NCBI RefSeq assembly: GCF_027111275.1
Contig: NZ_CP114286.1
Span: 2,294,001 to 2,358,000 of the forward strand
Reading direction: 5' to 3'
Origin: Flavobacterium luteolum
Lineage (GTDB): Bacteria; Bacteroidota; Bacteroidia; Flavobacteriales; Flavobacteriaceae
Length of the DNA: 64,000 bases
The notes under the pieces are model-generated. The model made no database searches. It was given only the letters and a program-made list of their open reading frames with translations, and was not told the origin of the DNA. The position numbers were made by a program, and so were the translations under genes. Shown in pieces: positions 28,201 through 38,438 of the stretch. Positions within the stretch are counted from its first letter, which is position 1; each line of letters begins with the position of its first letter.

Positions 28201-29640
28201 TTAGTTCTTATTGATAACTTGTAAAATGTTTTCCAAGCTTGGTGTAATCAAATCTGTAATTGGTTTTGGATAGAAACCAAAGAATAATAAAACAGCGATA
28301 ATTACGGCAAATGAAATTCCTTCGTTAAGTGTAACATCAGCAAAAGTTTTTGCATTTGTTTCTCCTAACATTACATGCTGGAACATTCTTAACATATAGT
28401 AAGCTCCTAAAATAATAGTTGTTCCACCAAGAATAGCAAACCAAATATTAATTTGAGACAAACTGTATAATACTGTAAACTCTCCAACAAAGTTAAATGT
28501 ACTTGGTAAAGCAACAGAAGCTAATACTAAGATTAAAAACATTGAAGTAAATTTTGGAGACTGTGTACGGATACCACCCATTTCTGAAATTTCTCTAGTT
28601 TCGAATCTTCTGAAAATTACTTCAGCAGCAAAGAATAATCCCACTACAACAAAACCGTGAGCGATCATTTGCATAACAGCACCTCTAAAGCCATCAAGAG
28701 TTAGAGTGTAAGATCCTGCAGCGATTAAACCAACGTGAGCAAGAGAAGAATAAGCTAATAATTTCTTTAAATCTTTTTGTCTCAATGCAACGATTGAACC
28801 GTAGATTACACCTGCAATTCCTAAACCAATAAAGATATACATGTATTCTTTAGCAGCGATTGGTGCAAGTGGCAATTGCCAACGAAGTACGCTGTACAAT
28901 CCCATTTTTAGCATGATACCAGATAAAAGCATTGTTCCAACAGTTGGTGCTTTTTGGTACACATTTGCCTGCCAAGTGTGGAAAGGAATAATTGGAATTT
29001 TGATTGCATAAGCTAAGAAGAAAGCCAAGAAAATCCAGAATTGCTCGCAAGCAGATAAGTTTACTTTGTATAAATCTTCGATTAAGAAAGAACCTGCTTT
29101 TTGGTATAAATAAATAAAAGCAGTTAACATGAATAACGAACCAGCAAGAGTGTAAATAAAGAATTTAACCACCGCTTTTCTGCGCTCTTCAGCATCACCA
29201 TTACCCCAGATCAAAGCAATAAAGTAGATTGGAATAAGTGCTAACTCCCAGAAAATATAATATAAAAGACCATCAGCAGCTAAGAAAGTCCCAGTCATAG
29301 CAAAAGCCATAAACAAGATTAGAGCATAGAAGCCTTTTGCATTTTTATATTCATTTCCGAAAGAAGAAAATATGATTATCGGAGTTAAAGCTGCGGTCAA
29401 TAAAACCATTGCAAGTCCAAGCCCATCACCGTTTAAAGCGAATGAAATTTTTGGTTGATTAATCCAGCTGTTGATTACGCTGATATTTTCACCTGCATTA
29501 TAATTATTCAATAATACAATTGAACATCCTAAAGCGGCTAAACTGAAAAGTAAAGCAACTTTTGAAGCTAGTTTGTCACCAGAAAAATAAGTGGCAAATG
29601 CACCAATTAAAAGTATAATTAATATAGTAGAAACGTTCAT
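28201..29640 (-). CDS. nuoM: NADH-quinone oxidoreductase subunit M
   Basis: 479 residues, about 14 membrane helices, the middle antiporter-like subunit of complex I. The channel glutamate lies in YYIFWELALIPIYFIALIWG, and PFHTWQANVYQKAPTVGTMLLSGIMLKMGLY and RQKDLKKLLAYSSLAHVGL are conserved. It lies 10 bp after nuoL, with normal length and no defects. Confidence 0.97.
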   Translation of the reverse strand: MNVSTILIILLIGAFATYFSGDKLASKVALLFSLAALGCSIVLLNNYNAGENISVINSWINQPKISFALNGDGLGLAMVLLTAALTPIIIFSSFGNEYKNAKGFYALILFMAFAMTGTFLAADGLLYYIFWELALIPIYFIALIWGNGDAEERRKAVVKFFIYTLAGSLFMLTAFIYLYQKAGSFLIEDLYKVNLSACEQFWIFLAFFLAYAIKIPIIPFHTWQANVYQKAPTVGTMLLSGIMLKMGLYSVLRWQLPLAPIAAKEYMYIFIGLGIAGVIYGSIVALRQKDLKKLLAYSSLAHVGLIAAGSYTLTLDGFRGAVMQMIAHGFVVVGLFFAAEVIFRRFETREISEMGGIRTQSPKFTSMFLILVLASVALPSTFNFVGEFTVLYSLSQINIWFAILGGTTIILGAYYMLRMFQHVMLGETNAKTFADVTLNEGISFAVIIAVLLFFGFYPKPITDLITPSLENILQVINKN

Positions 29641-29650
29641 AGTAATAATA

Positions 29651-31540
29651 TTATTGAGCTAAAAATATATAGGAAACAATTGCACAAAGTCCTAAAACAA
29701 ATACAAATAGATATAATCCTATACTTCCGGTTTGTAATTTTTTTCCTTGGAAAGCAATCTCGTTTGCTATTTTACCTAATCCGAAAACAAGAGCAGACAA
29801 TCCTGTCTCGATATAATCTCTAAAGAATTTAGATAAACTATTAACTGGTGCTACAAATACAGCGTCGTAAACTTCATCTACATAGTATTTGTTGTATAAC
29901 ACTTTGCTGAATCCAGTAATACTTTCATCAGATTCTGGAACATTATCTTGTTTAAAGTATTTTACGTAAGCAATTAAAATTCCTAATAATCCACCTAAAA
30001 CCGCAACACCCATTAAAGTATATTCAGTTGTGCCTAAATGATGCTCTTCGCCTGCCACCTTTGTGAAAAGAGGAGCAAGGTAACCATTTAACCAGCTGTT
30101 TCCAGGTAAACTAATCAATCCGCCAAAAGTTGCTAAAATAGCTAAGATGATAAGCGGAATAGTAATTAATGAACCACTTTCGTGTAAATGATGCTTTTGG
30201 TCTTCAGTTCCTCTAAATTCTTTGAAGAAAGTTAAGAACATTAAACGGAACATATAGAAAGCTGTCATGATTGAAGCAACTGATCCAACAACATATAATG
30301 GAATACTGTGGTGGAAAGCAGTCAATAAGATTTCGTCTTTAGAAAAGAATCCTGAGAAAAATGGAACTCCGGAGATTGCCAATGAAGAAATTAACATTGT
30401 CCAGAATGTGATTGGCATTGCTTTACGCAAACCTCCCATTTTACGCATATCTTGTTCTCCGTGTAATCCGTGAATTACAGATCCAGATCCTAAGAATAAA
30501 CAAGCTTTAAAGAAAGCGTGAGTGATTACGTGGAAAACTGCTACTTCATAAGCTCCAAATCCTAATGCCAAGAACATTAAACCTAATTGAGAAACTGTAG
30601 AGTAAGCTAATACTTTTTTGATATCGTTTTGAACTAATCCAATTGTAGCCGCAACTAATGAAGTAATTGCTCCAATAATTGCAATTACAGATTGAACATC
30701 TGTTGCAAGGTCAAAAACAAAGTTTAATCTTGTTACCATAAAAATACCAGCAGTAACCATCGTAGCCGCGTGGATTAATGCAGAAACTGGAGTTGGTCCA
30801 GCCATCGCATCAGGTAACCAAGTGTATAAAGGAATCTGTGCAGATTTACCACAAGCTCCAATAAACAAGCATAATGCTGCAAGTGATACATTCCAAGCTA
30901 TTTGTGGATCATAATGAACCGTTAAAATGGTTTGTTTTAATTGAATATAATCTAATGTCTTAAAAGTGTAAGCTAGAATAAACATTCCAATTAAAAGACC
31001 TAAATCTCCAATTCTGTTCATGATGAAAGCTTTTTTTGCAGCATCATTGTAATCTTGGTTTTTATACCAAAATCCAATTAATAGGTAAGAACAAAGTCCA
31101 ACACCTTCCCATCCAATGAAAAGAACTAATAAGTTACTTCCAATTACAAGTGTAATCATGAAGAATACGAATAGATTTAAATAAGCAAAGAATTTGTGCA
31201 TATTCTCATCATCGTGCATGTAACTAATAGAGTATAAGTGAATCAAAGATCCGATTCCAGTTACGAAAAGTAACCAAAGAACAGATAATTGATCTAATAA
31301 AAATCCAAGGTTGATTTTTAAGTTGCTAATTTGAATCCAATCAAATAAAGTAACTTCGATTCCTTTTCCGGTTGAAGTTATTTGATTAAAAAGTAAAAGA
31401 GAAACAACAAAAGAAATTGCTACGGCAATAGTTCCGATTGCACCAGAAACTGTTTTGCCTAAGTTTTTTCCAAAAAAGACATTTACTAGAAAACCTAGTA
31501 AAGGAGTTAAAACTAAAATTAAAGCTAAATTGGTATCCAT
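29651..31540 (-). CDS. nuoL: NADH-quinone oxidoreductase subunit L
   Basis: 629 residues, the distal antiporter-like subunit with the long lateral helix at its C-terminus. Motifs: FIGWEGVGLCSYLLIGFWY (channel Glu), PLYTWLPDAMAGPTPVSALIHAATMVTAG, IKKVLAYSTVSQLGLMFLALG and FFSGFFSKDEILL. It lies 6 bp after nuoK. The length and motifs are complete, so proton pumping should be intact. Confidence 0.97.
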   Translation of the reverse strand: MDTNLALILVLTPLLGFLVNVFFGKNLGKTVSGAIGTIAVAISFVVSLLLFNQITSTGKGIEVTLFDWIQISNLKINLGFLLDQLSVLWLLFVTGIGSLIHLYSISYMHDDENMHKFFAYLNLFVFFMITLVIGSNLLVLFIGWEGVGLCSYLLIGFWYKNQDYNDAAKKAFIMNRIGDLGLLIGMFILAYTFKTLDYIQLKQTILTVHYDPQIAWNVSLAALCLFIGACGKSAQIPLYTWLPDAMAGPTPVSALIHAATMVTAGIFMVTRLNFVFDLATDVQSVIAIIGAITSLVAATIGLVQNDIKKVLAYSTVSQLGLMFLALGFGAYEVAVFHVITHAFFKACLFLGSGSVIHGLHGEQDMRKMGGLRKAMPITFWTMLISSLAISGVPFFSGFFSKDEILLTAFHHSIPLYVVGSVASIMTAFYMFRLMFLTFFKEFRGTEDQKHHLHESGSLITIPLIILAILATFGGLISLPGNSWLNGYLAPLFTKVAGEEHHLGTTEYTLMGVAVLGGLLGILIAYVKYFKQDNVPESDESITGFSKVLYNKYYVDEVYDAVFVAPVNSLSKFFRDYIETGLSALVFGLGKIANEIAFQGKKLQTGSIGLYLFVFVLGLCAIVSYIFLAQ

Positions 31541-31546
31541 TTCTGA

Positions 31547-31867
31547 TTATCCTTTTAAATTTTTTAAATTATCGATACTGATTGATCCGATATTTCTAAA
31601 GATAGAAACTAAAATGGCCAATCCTACCGCAACTTCGGCTGCAGCAACCGCCATCGAGAAGAACACGAAAACTTGTCCCTGTGCATCTTGATGATAAGTT
31701 GAAAAAGCAACAAATAAAAGGTTTACCGCATTCAACATAATTTCGATAGACATGAAAACGATAATAGCATTTCGTCTGTACAATACACCAAAAATTCCAA
31801 TACAGAAAAGTACAACACTCAAAAAGATGTAGTTTTCAATACCTATTTGATTTAATATATTACCCAT
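31547..31867 (-). CDS. nuoK: NADH-quinone oxidoreductase subunit K
   Basis: 106 residues, three membrane helices. The two buried glutamates of the proton path are present ([11 protein letters not shown] and [15 protein letters not shown]). The start ATG shares one base with the nuoJ stop codon (TAATG overlap), indicating coupled translation. Confidence 0.97.
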   Translation of the reverse strand: MGNILNQIGIENYIFLSVVLFCIGIFGVLYRRNAIIVFMSIEIMLNAVNLLFVAFSTYHQDAQGQVFVFFSMAVAAAEVAVGLAILVSIFRNIGSISIDNLKNLKG

Positions 31868-32406
31868 TATTTATTTAATTTTTCTTTTTTAGACAATAGA
31901 ACTGTTCCAATCATAGCAACCAAAAGTAAGATCGAAGCAAATTCGAACGGAACCATATATTCGTTCAATAATATTTTACCTAAAACTTTAATTGATTGGA
32001 AATCTTCTCCAGTAGAATCGTATTCACCAACAATTGGTTTTGAGTTGATAAAGATTGTGATTAAAACAATCAATATTAAACAGAAAGAAACAATAGCACC
32101 TAAACGTGTAATTCTAGGACGGTGAACTTCTCGCTGTTCGTTCAGGTTCATCAGCATGATGGTAAACAGGAACAGAATCATAATAGCTCCGGAGTAGACT
32201 ATTACATGTACAACAGCTAAGAACTGAGAATTTAATAGTAAATAATGACCAGCAATAGAAAAGAAACAAATTACCAAATAGATGGCACTATGAATCGGGT
32301 TTCTGCTGAAAATAGTCAAGAAAGCAGTAATAACGGTAATGAACGCTAAAAAGCAAAAGATAACTTGAATAGTTGTTGCGTGTGCAAAATCTGGAATATG
32401 TATCAT
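31867..32406 (-). CDS. nuoJ: NADH-quinone oxidoreductase subunit J
   Basis: 179 residues, five predicted membrane helices. The pi-bulge helix region reads [21 protein letters not shown], and [23 protein letters not shown] closes the protein, as in the family. It starts one base after the nuoI stop and overlaps nuoK by one base. Confidence 0.96.
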   Translation of the reverse strand: MIHIPDFAHATTIQVIFCFLAFITVITAFLTIFSRNPIHSAIYLVICFFSIAGHYLLLNSQFLAVVHVIVYSGAIMILFLFTIMLMNLNEQREVHRPRITRLGAIVSFCLILIVLITIFINSKPIVGEYDSTGEDFQSIKVLGKILLNEYMVPFEFASILLLVAMIGTVLLSKKEKLNK

Positions 32407-32952
32407 TTAGTTAGCGTTTTTAAGTTGAGCGTTTTTCATAGCCATTTCTAAAGGCATCACTAATTTATCTTTCCCGAAAATGAAATCTTCTCTATTGTAG
32501 TTAGCAGGAACTAATACTTTAGATTCTGTTAAGTAAATAGCATCTTTTGGACAAGCTTCTTCACATAAACCGCAGAAAATACAACGAAGCATATTGATTT
32601 CATAGATTTCAGCGTATTTCTCTTCTCTGTATAAATGTTTTTCATCAGGCTTACGTTCTGCTGCTTTCATAGTGATAGCTTCAGCAGGGCATGATAAAGC
32701 GCATAATCCGCAAGCAGTACAGTTTTCTCTACCTTGTTCGTCGCGTTTCAGCATATGCTGACCACGATAAACTGGGCTCATTTCACGAACTTGCTCAGGA
32801 TAATGAATCGTAACTTTTTTTCTAAAAAGGTGTTTTACAGTAATAACTAGACCTTTTATAATCGCCACAAGATACAATCGTTCAACAAAAGACATGTCCT
32901 TATTTGACACCACCTTTTTTCTACCCGATAATGATATAGTTTCTATTGACAT
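32407..32952 (-). CDS. nuoI: NADH-quinone oxidoreductase subunit I (two 4Fe-4S clusters)
   Basis: 181 residues, an 8-iron ferredoxin subunit carrying clusters N6a and N6b. Both motifs are complete: CTACGLCALSCPAEAI and CIFCGLCEEACPKDAI. The N-terminal amphipathic region (FVERLYLVAIIKGLVITVKHLF) contacts the membrane arm. There is an 86-bp AT-rich gap to nuoH and direct adjacency to nuoJ. Confidence 0.97.
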   Translation of the reverse strand: MSIETISLSGRKKVVSNKDMSFVERLYLVAIIKGLVITVKHLFRKKVTIHYPEQVREMSPVYRGQHMLKRDEQGRENCTACGLCALSCPAEAITMKAAERKPDEKHLYREEKYAEIYEINMLRCIFCGLCEEACPKDAIYLTESKVLVPANYNREDFIFGKDKLVMPLEMAMKNAQLKNAN

Positions 32953-33038
32953 TTTTACTATTATAGTTTATGATTTATAATTTGAATGAATCAAATTCAA
33001 AATCTATTTTGTTTTTTATTTGAAGCTTAATGTGACTC

Positions 33039-34091
33039 TTAGAATCCTAAAGCTGCTAAGATTTCGTGTCTTAAAATAACAACACCCGTAATCATGATAT
33101 TAATGATCGAAAGCGGAATTAAAATTCTCCAGCCTAAATGCATTAATTGGTCATATCTAAATCTTGGAATCGTCCAACGCACCCACATGTAAAAGAATAT
33201 GAAGAAACATATTTTTACAAATAATACCGCAATTCCTAATAAGTTAGCTGTATTTACACCTACATTTTCTACCATCCATTGCATTCCTGGGTAGTTGTAG
33301 CCACCAAAGAACAATACAGAAATAATGGTAGACGAGATAAACATACTTGCATATTCAGCAAATAGATAAAATCCCATTTTCATTGATGAATATTCTGTAT
33401 GGTAACCTCCAATTAACTCGTTTTCGCATTCTGCTAAATCGAAAGGAGTTCTATTTGTTTCTGCAAATGAACAGATTAAGAAAATTAAGAATGATAATGG
33501 CTGATAGAAAACATTCCAATTCATTCCAGCTTGCTGTTCAGAAATTACTTTTAAACTCATTGTTCCAGTCATCATCAATAAAGCGATTATTGATAATCCC
33601 ATTGCAACCTCGTAAGAAACCATTTGAGAAGCAGCACGAATAGCTCCCATCAATGAGAATTTATTGTTAGAAGCCCATCCACCAATCATGATGCCGTAAA
33701 CTCCAACAGAAAGAACTCCAAAAATGTATAATATAGCTATGTTAACATCTGTAGCTTGAAGAATGATGTCTCTCCCAAAAAGATGAAGCCTATCTCCCCA
33801 AGGGATAACAGCACTTGTCATCAAAGCGGTACTCATTGCAATCGCTGGACCTACGAAGAATAAAAATCTATTAGGAGTGTTAGGTTCGAATTCTTCTTTC
33901 GAGAATAATTTCATACCATCGGCAAGAGGCTGTAATAAACCTCCCCATCCTGCACGGTTTGGTCCAACACGGTCTTGCAAGAAAGCAGCAACTTTACGTT
34001 CTGCCCAAGTAGAATACATTGCCATGATCATTGTTACCGCAAAAACGACAACAATTACAACACTCTTTTCTATAATAAATGCACTTTCCAT
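33039..34091 (-). CDS. nuoH: NADH-quinone oxidoreductase subunit H
   Basis: 350 residues, about eight membrane helices, forming the quinone chamber with NuoB and NuoD. Key segments: AERKVAAFLQDRVGPNRAGWGGLLQPLADGMKL at the start, and the acidic loop FAETNRTPFDLAECENELIGGYHTEYSSMK. It starts 3 bp after nuoG. Normal length. Confidence 0.97.
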   Translation of the reverse strand: MESAFIIEKSVVIVVVFAVTMIMAMYSTWAERKVAAFLQDRVGPNRAGWGGLLQPLADGMKLFSKEEFEPNTPNRFLFFVGPAIAMSTALMTSAVIPWGDRLHLFGRDIILQATDVNIAILYIFGVLSVGVYGIMIGGWASNNKFSLMGAIRAASQMVSYEVAMGLSIIALLMMTGTMSLKVISEQQAGMNWNVFYQPLSFLIFLICSFAETNRTPFDLAECENELIGGYHTEYSSMKMGFYLFAEYASMFISSTIISVLFFGGYNYPGMQWMVENVGVNTANLLGIAVLFVKICFFIFFYMWVRWTIPRFRYDQLMHLGWRILIPLSIINIMITGVVILRHEILAALGF

Positions 34092-34094
34092 TTC

Positions 34095-35126
34095 TTAAAC
34101 TTTTTTATCATTATCAGTTAATGGAATCGCTGCCATACTAATTTTTTTACGGTCAATATCTCTACCTAAAAGGATATTTTTCTCAGTATCGATTTCAACT
34201 TTCTCTAATTTTTGAGTGTAGTTGTTTTGATTGATAACAGAATCTTTTTCAAATTCTCTTGGTCCTTCAATTACCCAGTCATTTACGTTTTTATGATCAA
34301 AACGACAGCTGTTGCAGATGAATTCTTCTACTTCATGGTATTCATCTTTACGACCAGTTACACGCTGGATTTCTCCACCAAACATCCAAACTGTAGTTTT
34401 ACCGCAACATCCCGGAGTTGTGCATTCTCTGTGTGCGTTATAAGGTTTATTAAACCAAACTCTTGATTTAAAACGGAAAGTTTTATCTGTTAAAGCTCCA
34501 ACCGGACAAACGTCAATCATATTTCCAGAGAACTCATTGTCGATTGCTTTAGAAATACCAGTTGAAATATTAGCGTGATCACCACGATCTAATACTCCAT
34601 GAACTCTATTGTCTGTCAATTGATCTGCAACTTGTACACATCTTTGACATAAAATACAACGGTTCATATGAAGTTGAATATTTGGACCAATATCTTCTGG
34701 TTCAAATGTTCTTTTCTCTTCAATGTAACGTGATTTTGGATTTCCGTGCTCGAAACTTAAATTCTGTAAATCGCATTCACCAGCTTGATCGCAAATAGGA
34801 CAATCTAAAGGGTGATTGATTAATAAAAATTCTGTTACAGATTTACGGGCTTCAGTTACTCTTGCAGACGATTTACTGTTTACTTCCATGCCATCCATAC
34901 ATCCTGTTACACAAGATGCCATTAATTTTGGCATTGGTCGTGGGTCAGCTTCACTTCCTTTAGAAACTTCAACTAAACAACAACGACATTTACCGCCGCT
35001 GCCTTTTAATTTTGAGTAATAGCACATGGCTGGCGGTACTAAATCCCCTCCAATCATACGTGCAGCCTGCAGGATTGTTGTTCCTGGTTCTACGTCTATA
35101 CTTTGACCGTCTATGGTTACTTTCAT
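34095..35126 (-). CDS. nuoG: NADH-quinone oxidoreductase subunit G, short form
   Basis: 343 residues, against 700-900 in E. coli or Thermus. The iron-sulfur part is complete: the 2Fe-2S site (MCYYSKLKGSGGKCRCCLVEV and a later Cys in MASCVTGC), the His/Cys motif of N5 (HPLDCPICDQAGECDL) and N4 (NRCILCQRCVQ with a distant VCPVGAL). A further Cys-rich stretch follows (CTTPGCC ... FICNSCRFDHKN). The molybdopterin-like domain that normally makes up the rest is missing. The gene ends cleanly 3 bp before nuoH and nothing suggests a recent break, so this is a compact subunit sufficient for the electron wire from NuoF to NuoI. Confidence 0.93.
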   Translation of the reverse strand: MKVTIDGQSIDVEPGTTILQAARMIGGDLVPPAMCYYSKLKGSGGKCRCCLVEVSKGSEADPRPMPKLMASCVTGCMDGMEVNSKSSARVTEARKSVTEFLLINHPLDCPICDQAGECDLQNLSFEHGNPKSRYIEEKRTFEPEDIGPNIQLHMNRCILCQRCVQVADQLTDNRVHGVLDRGDHANISTGISKAIDNEFSGNMIDVCPVGALTDKTFRFKSRVWFNKPYNAHRECTTPGCCGKTTVWMFGGEIQRVTGRKDEYHEVEEFICNSCRFDHKNVNDWVIEGPREFEKDSVINQNNYTQKLEKVEIDTEKNILLGRDIDRKKISMAAIPLTDNDKKV

Positions 35127-35219
35127 CTCTTTATGATTTGAATGTTGAAAGTCGAAATATTGAAAAGAATTGCTGTCCTTTTTAACATTATGAACTTTAT
35201 AACTTTCTGCTTTTTATAT

Positions 35220-36590
35220 TTATACGATTACTTTACCGCCAACTAAATGCTTAACTTGTGAGAAAGGCTCGGCAACAAAGTGATCTCTATTTTTGATTTT
35301 TTCTGGGAAACGAACGTGATACTCAAATTCATCTCTAAAGTGACGAATTGCTGCAGCTACTGGCCAAGAAGCGGCGTCACCAAGTGGACAGATTGTGTTT
35401 CCTTCAATTTTACTTTGAATACTCCACAATAATTCGATATCTTCTTCACGGCCTTGACCGTTTTCGATTCTCCATAAGATTTTTTCTAACCATCCTGTTC
35501 CTTCACGGCAAGGTGTACATTGTCCGCAAGATTCGTGGTGGTAAAAACGAGCAAAGTTCCAAGTGTTTCTTACGACACAAGCGGTATCGTTATAAACAAT
35601 AAATCCTCCAGAACCTAACATCGATCCAGTAGCAAAACCACCATCACTTAAAGATTCGTAAGTCATTAAACGATCTTCGCCATTTGCTGTTTTGAAAATC
35701 AAGTCAGCAGGTAAGATTGGCACAGAAGAACCTCCTGGTACAAATGCTTTTAATGGACGATCAGAAGACATTCCTCCTAAATATTCATCAGAATTCATGA
35801 ATTCGTCAACACTTAAACCTAATTCAATTTCGTAAACCCCAGGATTTTTGATGTGTCCTGAAGCAGAAATTAATTTAGTTCCAGTAGAACGTCCAATTCC
35901 AATTTTTGCATAATCATCACCAGAATTGTTTACAATCCAAGGCACAGTCGCAATTGTTTCAACATTGTTTACCACAGTTGGATTTGCCCAAAGACCAGAA
36001 ACCGCTGGGAAAGGTGGTTTAATACGAGGGTTTCCTCTTTTACCTTCCAATGATTCGATTAATGCTGTTTCTTCTCCACAGATATAAGCTCCAGCTCCAC
36101 AGTGAACGTGAAGTTCTAGATCATAACCTGATCCTAATATATTTTTTCCTAACCATCCGGCAGCTTTTGCTTCGGCGATTGCTCTTTCTAAGATTTTAAA
36201 AACCCACATATATTCTCCACGGATGTAGATATAAGATAGGTTAGCGCCCAAAGCGTAGCTTGAAGTAATCATTCCTTCAATCAATAAGTGAGGAATATAC
36301 TCCATCAAGAATCGATCTTTGAATGTTCCAGGCTCAGATTCGTCGGCATTACAAACTAAGTGTCTTGGTCTTCCTGATTTTTTGTCAATAAAGCTCCATT
36401 TCATTCCCGCAGGGAAACCTGCGCCACCACGACCACGTAATCCTGATTTTTTTACTTCTTCAGTAACTTCGTCTGGAGTAAGTGTTTTTAAAGCTTTTTC
36501 TACAGAAGCATAACCACCATTTTGGCGATATACTTCGTAGGTTTTAATTCCGGGAATATTGATTTTATCTAATAATATTTTTTGTGACAT
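35220..36590 (-). CDS. nuoF: NADH-quinone oxidoreductase subunit F (NADH/FMN site)
   Basis: 456 residues. It binds NADH and FMN and holds cluster N3. Motifs: GLRGRGGAGFPAGMKW (FMN/NADH), YICGEETALIESLEGKRGNPRIKPP and the N3 ligands CGQCTPCREG with a later Cys in NTICPLGDA. It starts one base after the nuoE stop. The extension seen in some fused NuoEF proteins is absent. Confidence 0.97.
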   Translation of the reverse strand: MSQKILLDKINIPGIKTYEVYRQNGGYASVEKALKTLTPDEVTEEVKKSGLRGRGGAGFPAGMKWSFIDKKSGRPRHLVCNADESEPGTFKDRFLMEYIPHLLIEGMITSSYALGANLSYIYIRGEYMWVFKILERAIAEAKAAGWLGKNILGSGYDLELHVHCGAGAYICGEETALIESLEGKRGNPRIKPPFPAVSGLWANPTVVNNVETIATVPWIVNNSGDDYAKIGIGRSTGTKLISASGHIKNPGVYEIELGLSVDEFMNSDEYLGGMSSDRPLKAFVPGGSSVPILPADLIFKTANGEDRLMTYESLSDGGFATGSMLGSGGFIVYNDTACVVRNTWNFARFYHHESCGQCTPCREGTGWLEKILWRIENGQGREEDIELLWSIQSKIEGNTICPLGDAASWPVAAAIRHFRDEFEYHVRFPEKIKNRDHFVAEPFSQVKHLVGGKVIV

Positions 36591-36591
36591 C

Positions 36592-37122
36592 TTATTTATC
36601 GTGTAATATTATTTTATCATCTCTACAATCAGCAATGATCTGATCGATTTTTTCTTCTGTCAGTTTTTCTTTGTAGAAATCTCCCAATTGCATCATCGGA
36701 GCATATCCGCAAGCGCCTAAACATTCTACACCAGCAATGGTAAACATTCCGTCTGGAGTTGTTTCTCCCATTTTAATGCCTAGTTTTTCAGAAGTATAAT
36801 CCATTAAATCTTCGGCACCTCTCAAGCAGCAACAAGAAGTCTGGCAGAATTCAAACATGTACTTTCCAATCGGCTTTTGGTTGAACATCGTATAGAAAGT
36901 AACCACTTCATAAACCTCAATTGGTTTTATCTGAAGAATTTCAGCAACTTTATCTTGCAATTCAATACTAAGCCAGTTGTTGTGTGCATCCTGAACTTCG
37001 TGCAAAACAGGCAATAAAGCCGATTTTTGTTTGCCTTCAGGATAATGACTGATTAATTCATTGATGCGATTCATCAATGCCTCAGTCATATTTATTTCTT
37101 GTTTGTAATGTTTTCTTTCCAT
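36592..37122 (-). CDS. nuoE: NADH-quinone oxidoreductase subunit E
   Basis: About 176 residues from ATG 37122 (MERKHYKQEINMTEAL). A longer reading from a GTG at 37149 runs into a repeat-like leader and is rejected; a second ATG at 37089 is also possible. It has a thioredoxin-like fold with the N1a 2Fe-2S site: first pair in FEFCQTSCCCLRGAEDLM, second in GVECLGACGYAPMMQLG. An extra cysteine stands between the first two ligands. It lies between nuoD and nuoF. Confidence 0.94.
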   Translation of the reverse strand: MERKHYKQEINMTEALMNRINELISHYPEGKQKSALLPVLHEVQDAHNNWLSIELQDKVAEILQIKPIEVYEVVTFYTMFNQKPIGKYMFEFCQTSCCCLRGAEDLMDYTSEKLGIKMGETTPDGMFTIAGVECLGACGYAPMMQLGDFYKEKLTEEKIDQIIADCRDDKIILHDK

Positions 37123-37178
37123 TTTATTCTTGTTTTGCCACAAGGGCACAAAGGCACAATTTTTTTAATCTAAATTGT
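37123..37178. repeat. Partial REP-like stretch between nuoD and nuoE
   Basis: The leader of nuoE contains the tandem motif CACAAGGGCACAAAGGCAC (about 37138-37157), a half-element of a type often seen as an inverted pair. Here I see only one arm. It produces the spurious N-terminal extension of nuoE. Confidence 0.45.
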
Positions 37179-38417
37179 TTAGGCGTCTAATTCTCCTGCA
37201 ATTACGTTCAAACTTGAAAGAATGATAATTGCATCAGAAAGCATAGCGCCTTTAATCATTTCTGGGAATGCTTGATAATAAATAAAGCATGGTCTTCTGA
37301 AATGTAATCTATATGGAGTTCTACTTCCGTCTGTTACTAAATAAAAACCAAGTTCTCCATTTCCTCCTTCTACTGGGTGATAGATTTCTGCAACTGGTAC
37401 AGGAACTTCTCCCATTACAATCTTAAAGTGATAGATTAAAGATTCCATAGAAGTATAAACATCTTCTTTTGGAGGAAGGTAGTAATCTGGAACTTCAGCA
37501 TGATATTCGTTTCCTGGAGGCATTTTTTCTAACGCCTGACGAATAATGCTTAAACTTTCCCAAACTTCAGCATTACGAACACAGAAACGATCGTAAGTAT
37601 CTCCTGATTTTCCAACAGGAACAATAAAATCGAAATCTTCGTAAGATGAATAAGGTTGTGCTACACGAACATCGTAATCAACTCCAGCAGCACGCAAGTT
37701 TGGACCTGTAAATCCGTAAGCCATTGCTTTTTCGGCAGTGATACCACCAACGTTTACAGTTCTATCAAGGAAAATTCTATTTCTTTCGAATAAGTTTTGG
37801 AATTCCTGCCAAACTGGAGGGAATTCTTCTAGGAATTTGTCTAGTTTTTTGAAAACTTCTGGAGACCAGTCTCTTTCAAAACCACCGATTCTTCCCATAT
37901 TTGTAGTCAAACGAGCTCCACAAATTTCTTCGTAGATTTCGTAAATTTTTTCTCTAAATTGAAATACGTATAAGAAACCAGTATACGCACCAGTATCTAC
38001 CCCTAAAATTCCGTTACAGATAATGTGGTCTGTAATACGAGCCAGCTCCATAACGATAACTCGTAAATATTGTGCTCTTTTTGGAACTTCAATACCTAAT
38101 AGTTTTTCTACTGTCATCCACCATCCCATATTATTAATAGGAGAGGAACAATAGTTCATACGGTCTGTAAGAGGTGTAATTTGATAAAAAGGACGATTTT
38201 CGGCAATTTTTTCGAATGCTCTATGGATGTAACCAATAGTTGGCTCAGCCTCAAGAATTTTTTCACCATCCATCAATAAGATATTTTGGAAAATACCGTG
38301 TGTTGCAGGGTGAGTTGGACCTAAATTCAGTACAGAAAGTTCGCTTCCGTCGTCGTTTAGTCTCTCCTTAATTATTTTAGCATAGCGATGCTCTGGTGGT
38401 AATAATAGTTCTGACAT
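37179..38417 (-). CDS. nuoD: NADH-quinone oxidoreductase subunit D (49-kDa type)
   Basis: 412 residues, forming the quinone site with NuoB and NuoH. Motifs: LNLGPTHPATHG, IGYIHRAFEKIAENR, DRMNYCSSPINNMGW, ARITDHIICNGILG and GRIGGFERDW, ending with the typical PGEF-like region ANVIAGELDA. It is separate from nuoC, as in most bacteria outside the NuoCD-fusion group. It starts 21 bp after nuoC. Confidence 0.97.
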   Translation of the reverse strand: MSELLLPPEHRYAKIIKERLNDDGSELSVLNLGPTHPATHGIFQNILLMDGEKILEAEPTIGYIHRAFEKIAENRPFYQITPLTDRMNYCSSPINNMGWWMTVEKLLGIEVPKRAQYLRVIVMELARITDHIICNGILGVDTGAYTGFLYVFQFREKIYEIYEEICGARLTTNMGRIGGFERDWSPEVFKKLDKFLEEFPPVWQEFQNLFERNRIFLDRTVNVGGITAEKAMAYGFTGPNLRAAGVDYDVRVAQPYSSYEDFDFIVPVGKSGDTYDRFCVRNAEVWESLSIIRQALEKMPPGNEYHAEVPDYYLPPKEDVYTSMESLIYHFKIVMGEVPVPVAEIYHPVEGGNGELGFYLVTDGSRTPYRLHFRRPCFIYYQAFPEMIKGAMLSDAIIILSSLNVIAGELDA

Positions 38418-38438
38418 TTTATAATGTTGAATTATTTT

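Noticed and set aside
37123..37149. N-terminal extension of NuoE starting at a GTG
   Set aside because: The extra residues come from the repeat-like leader. The ATG at 37122 matches the family start.
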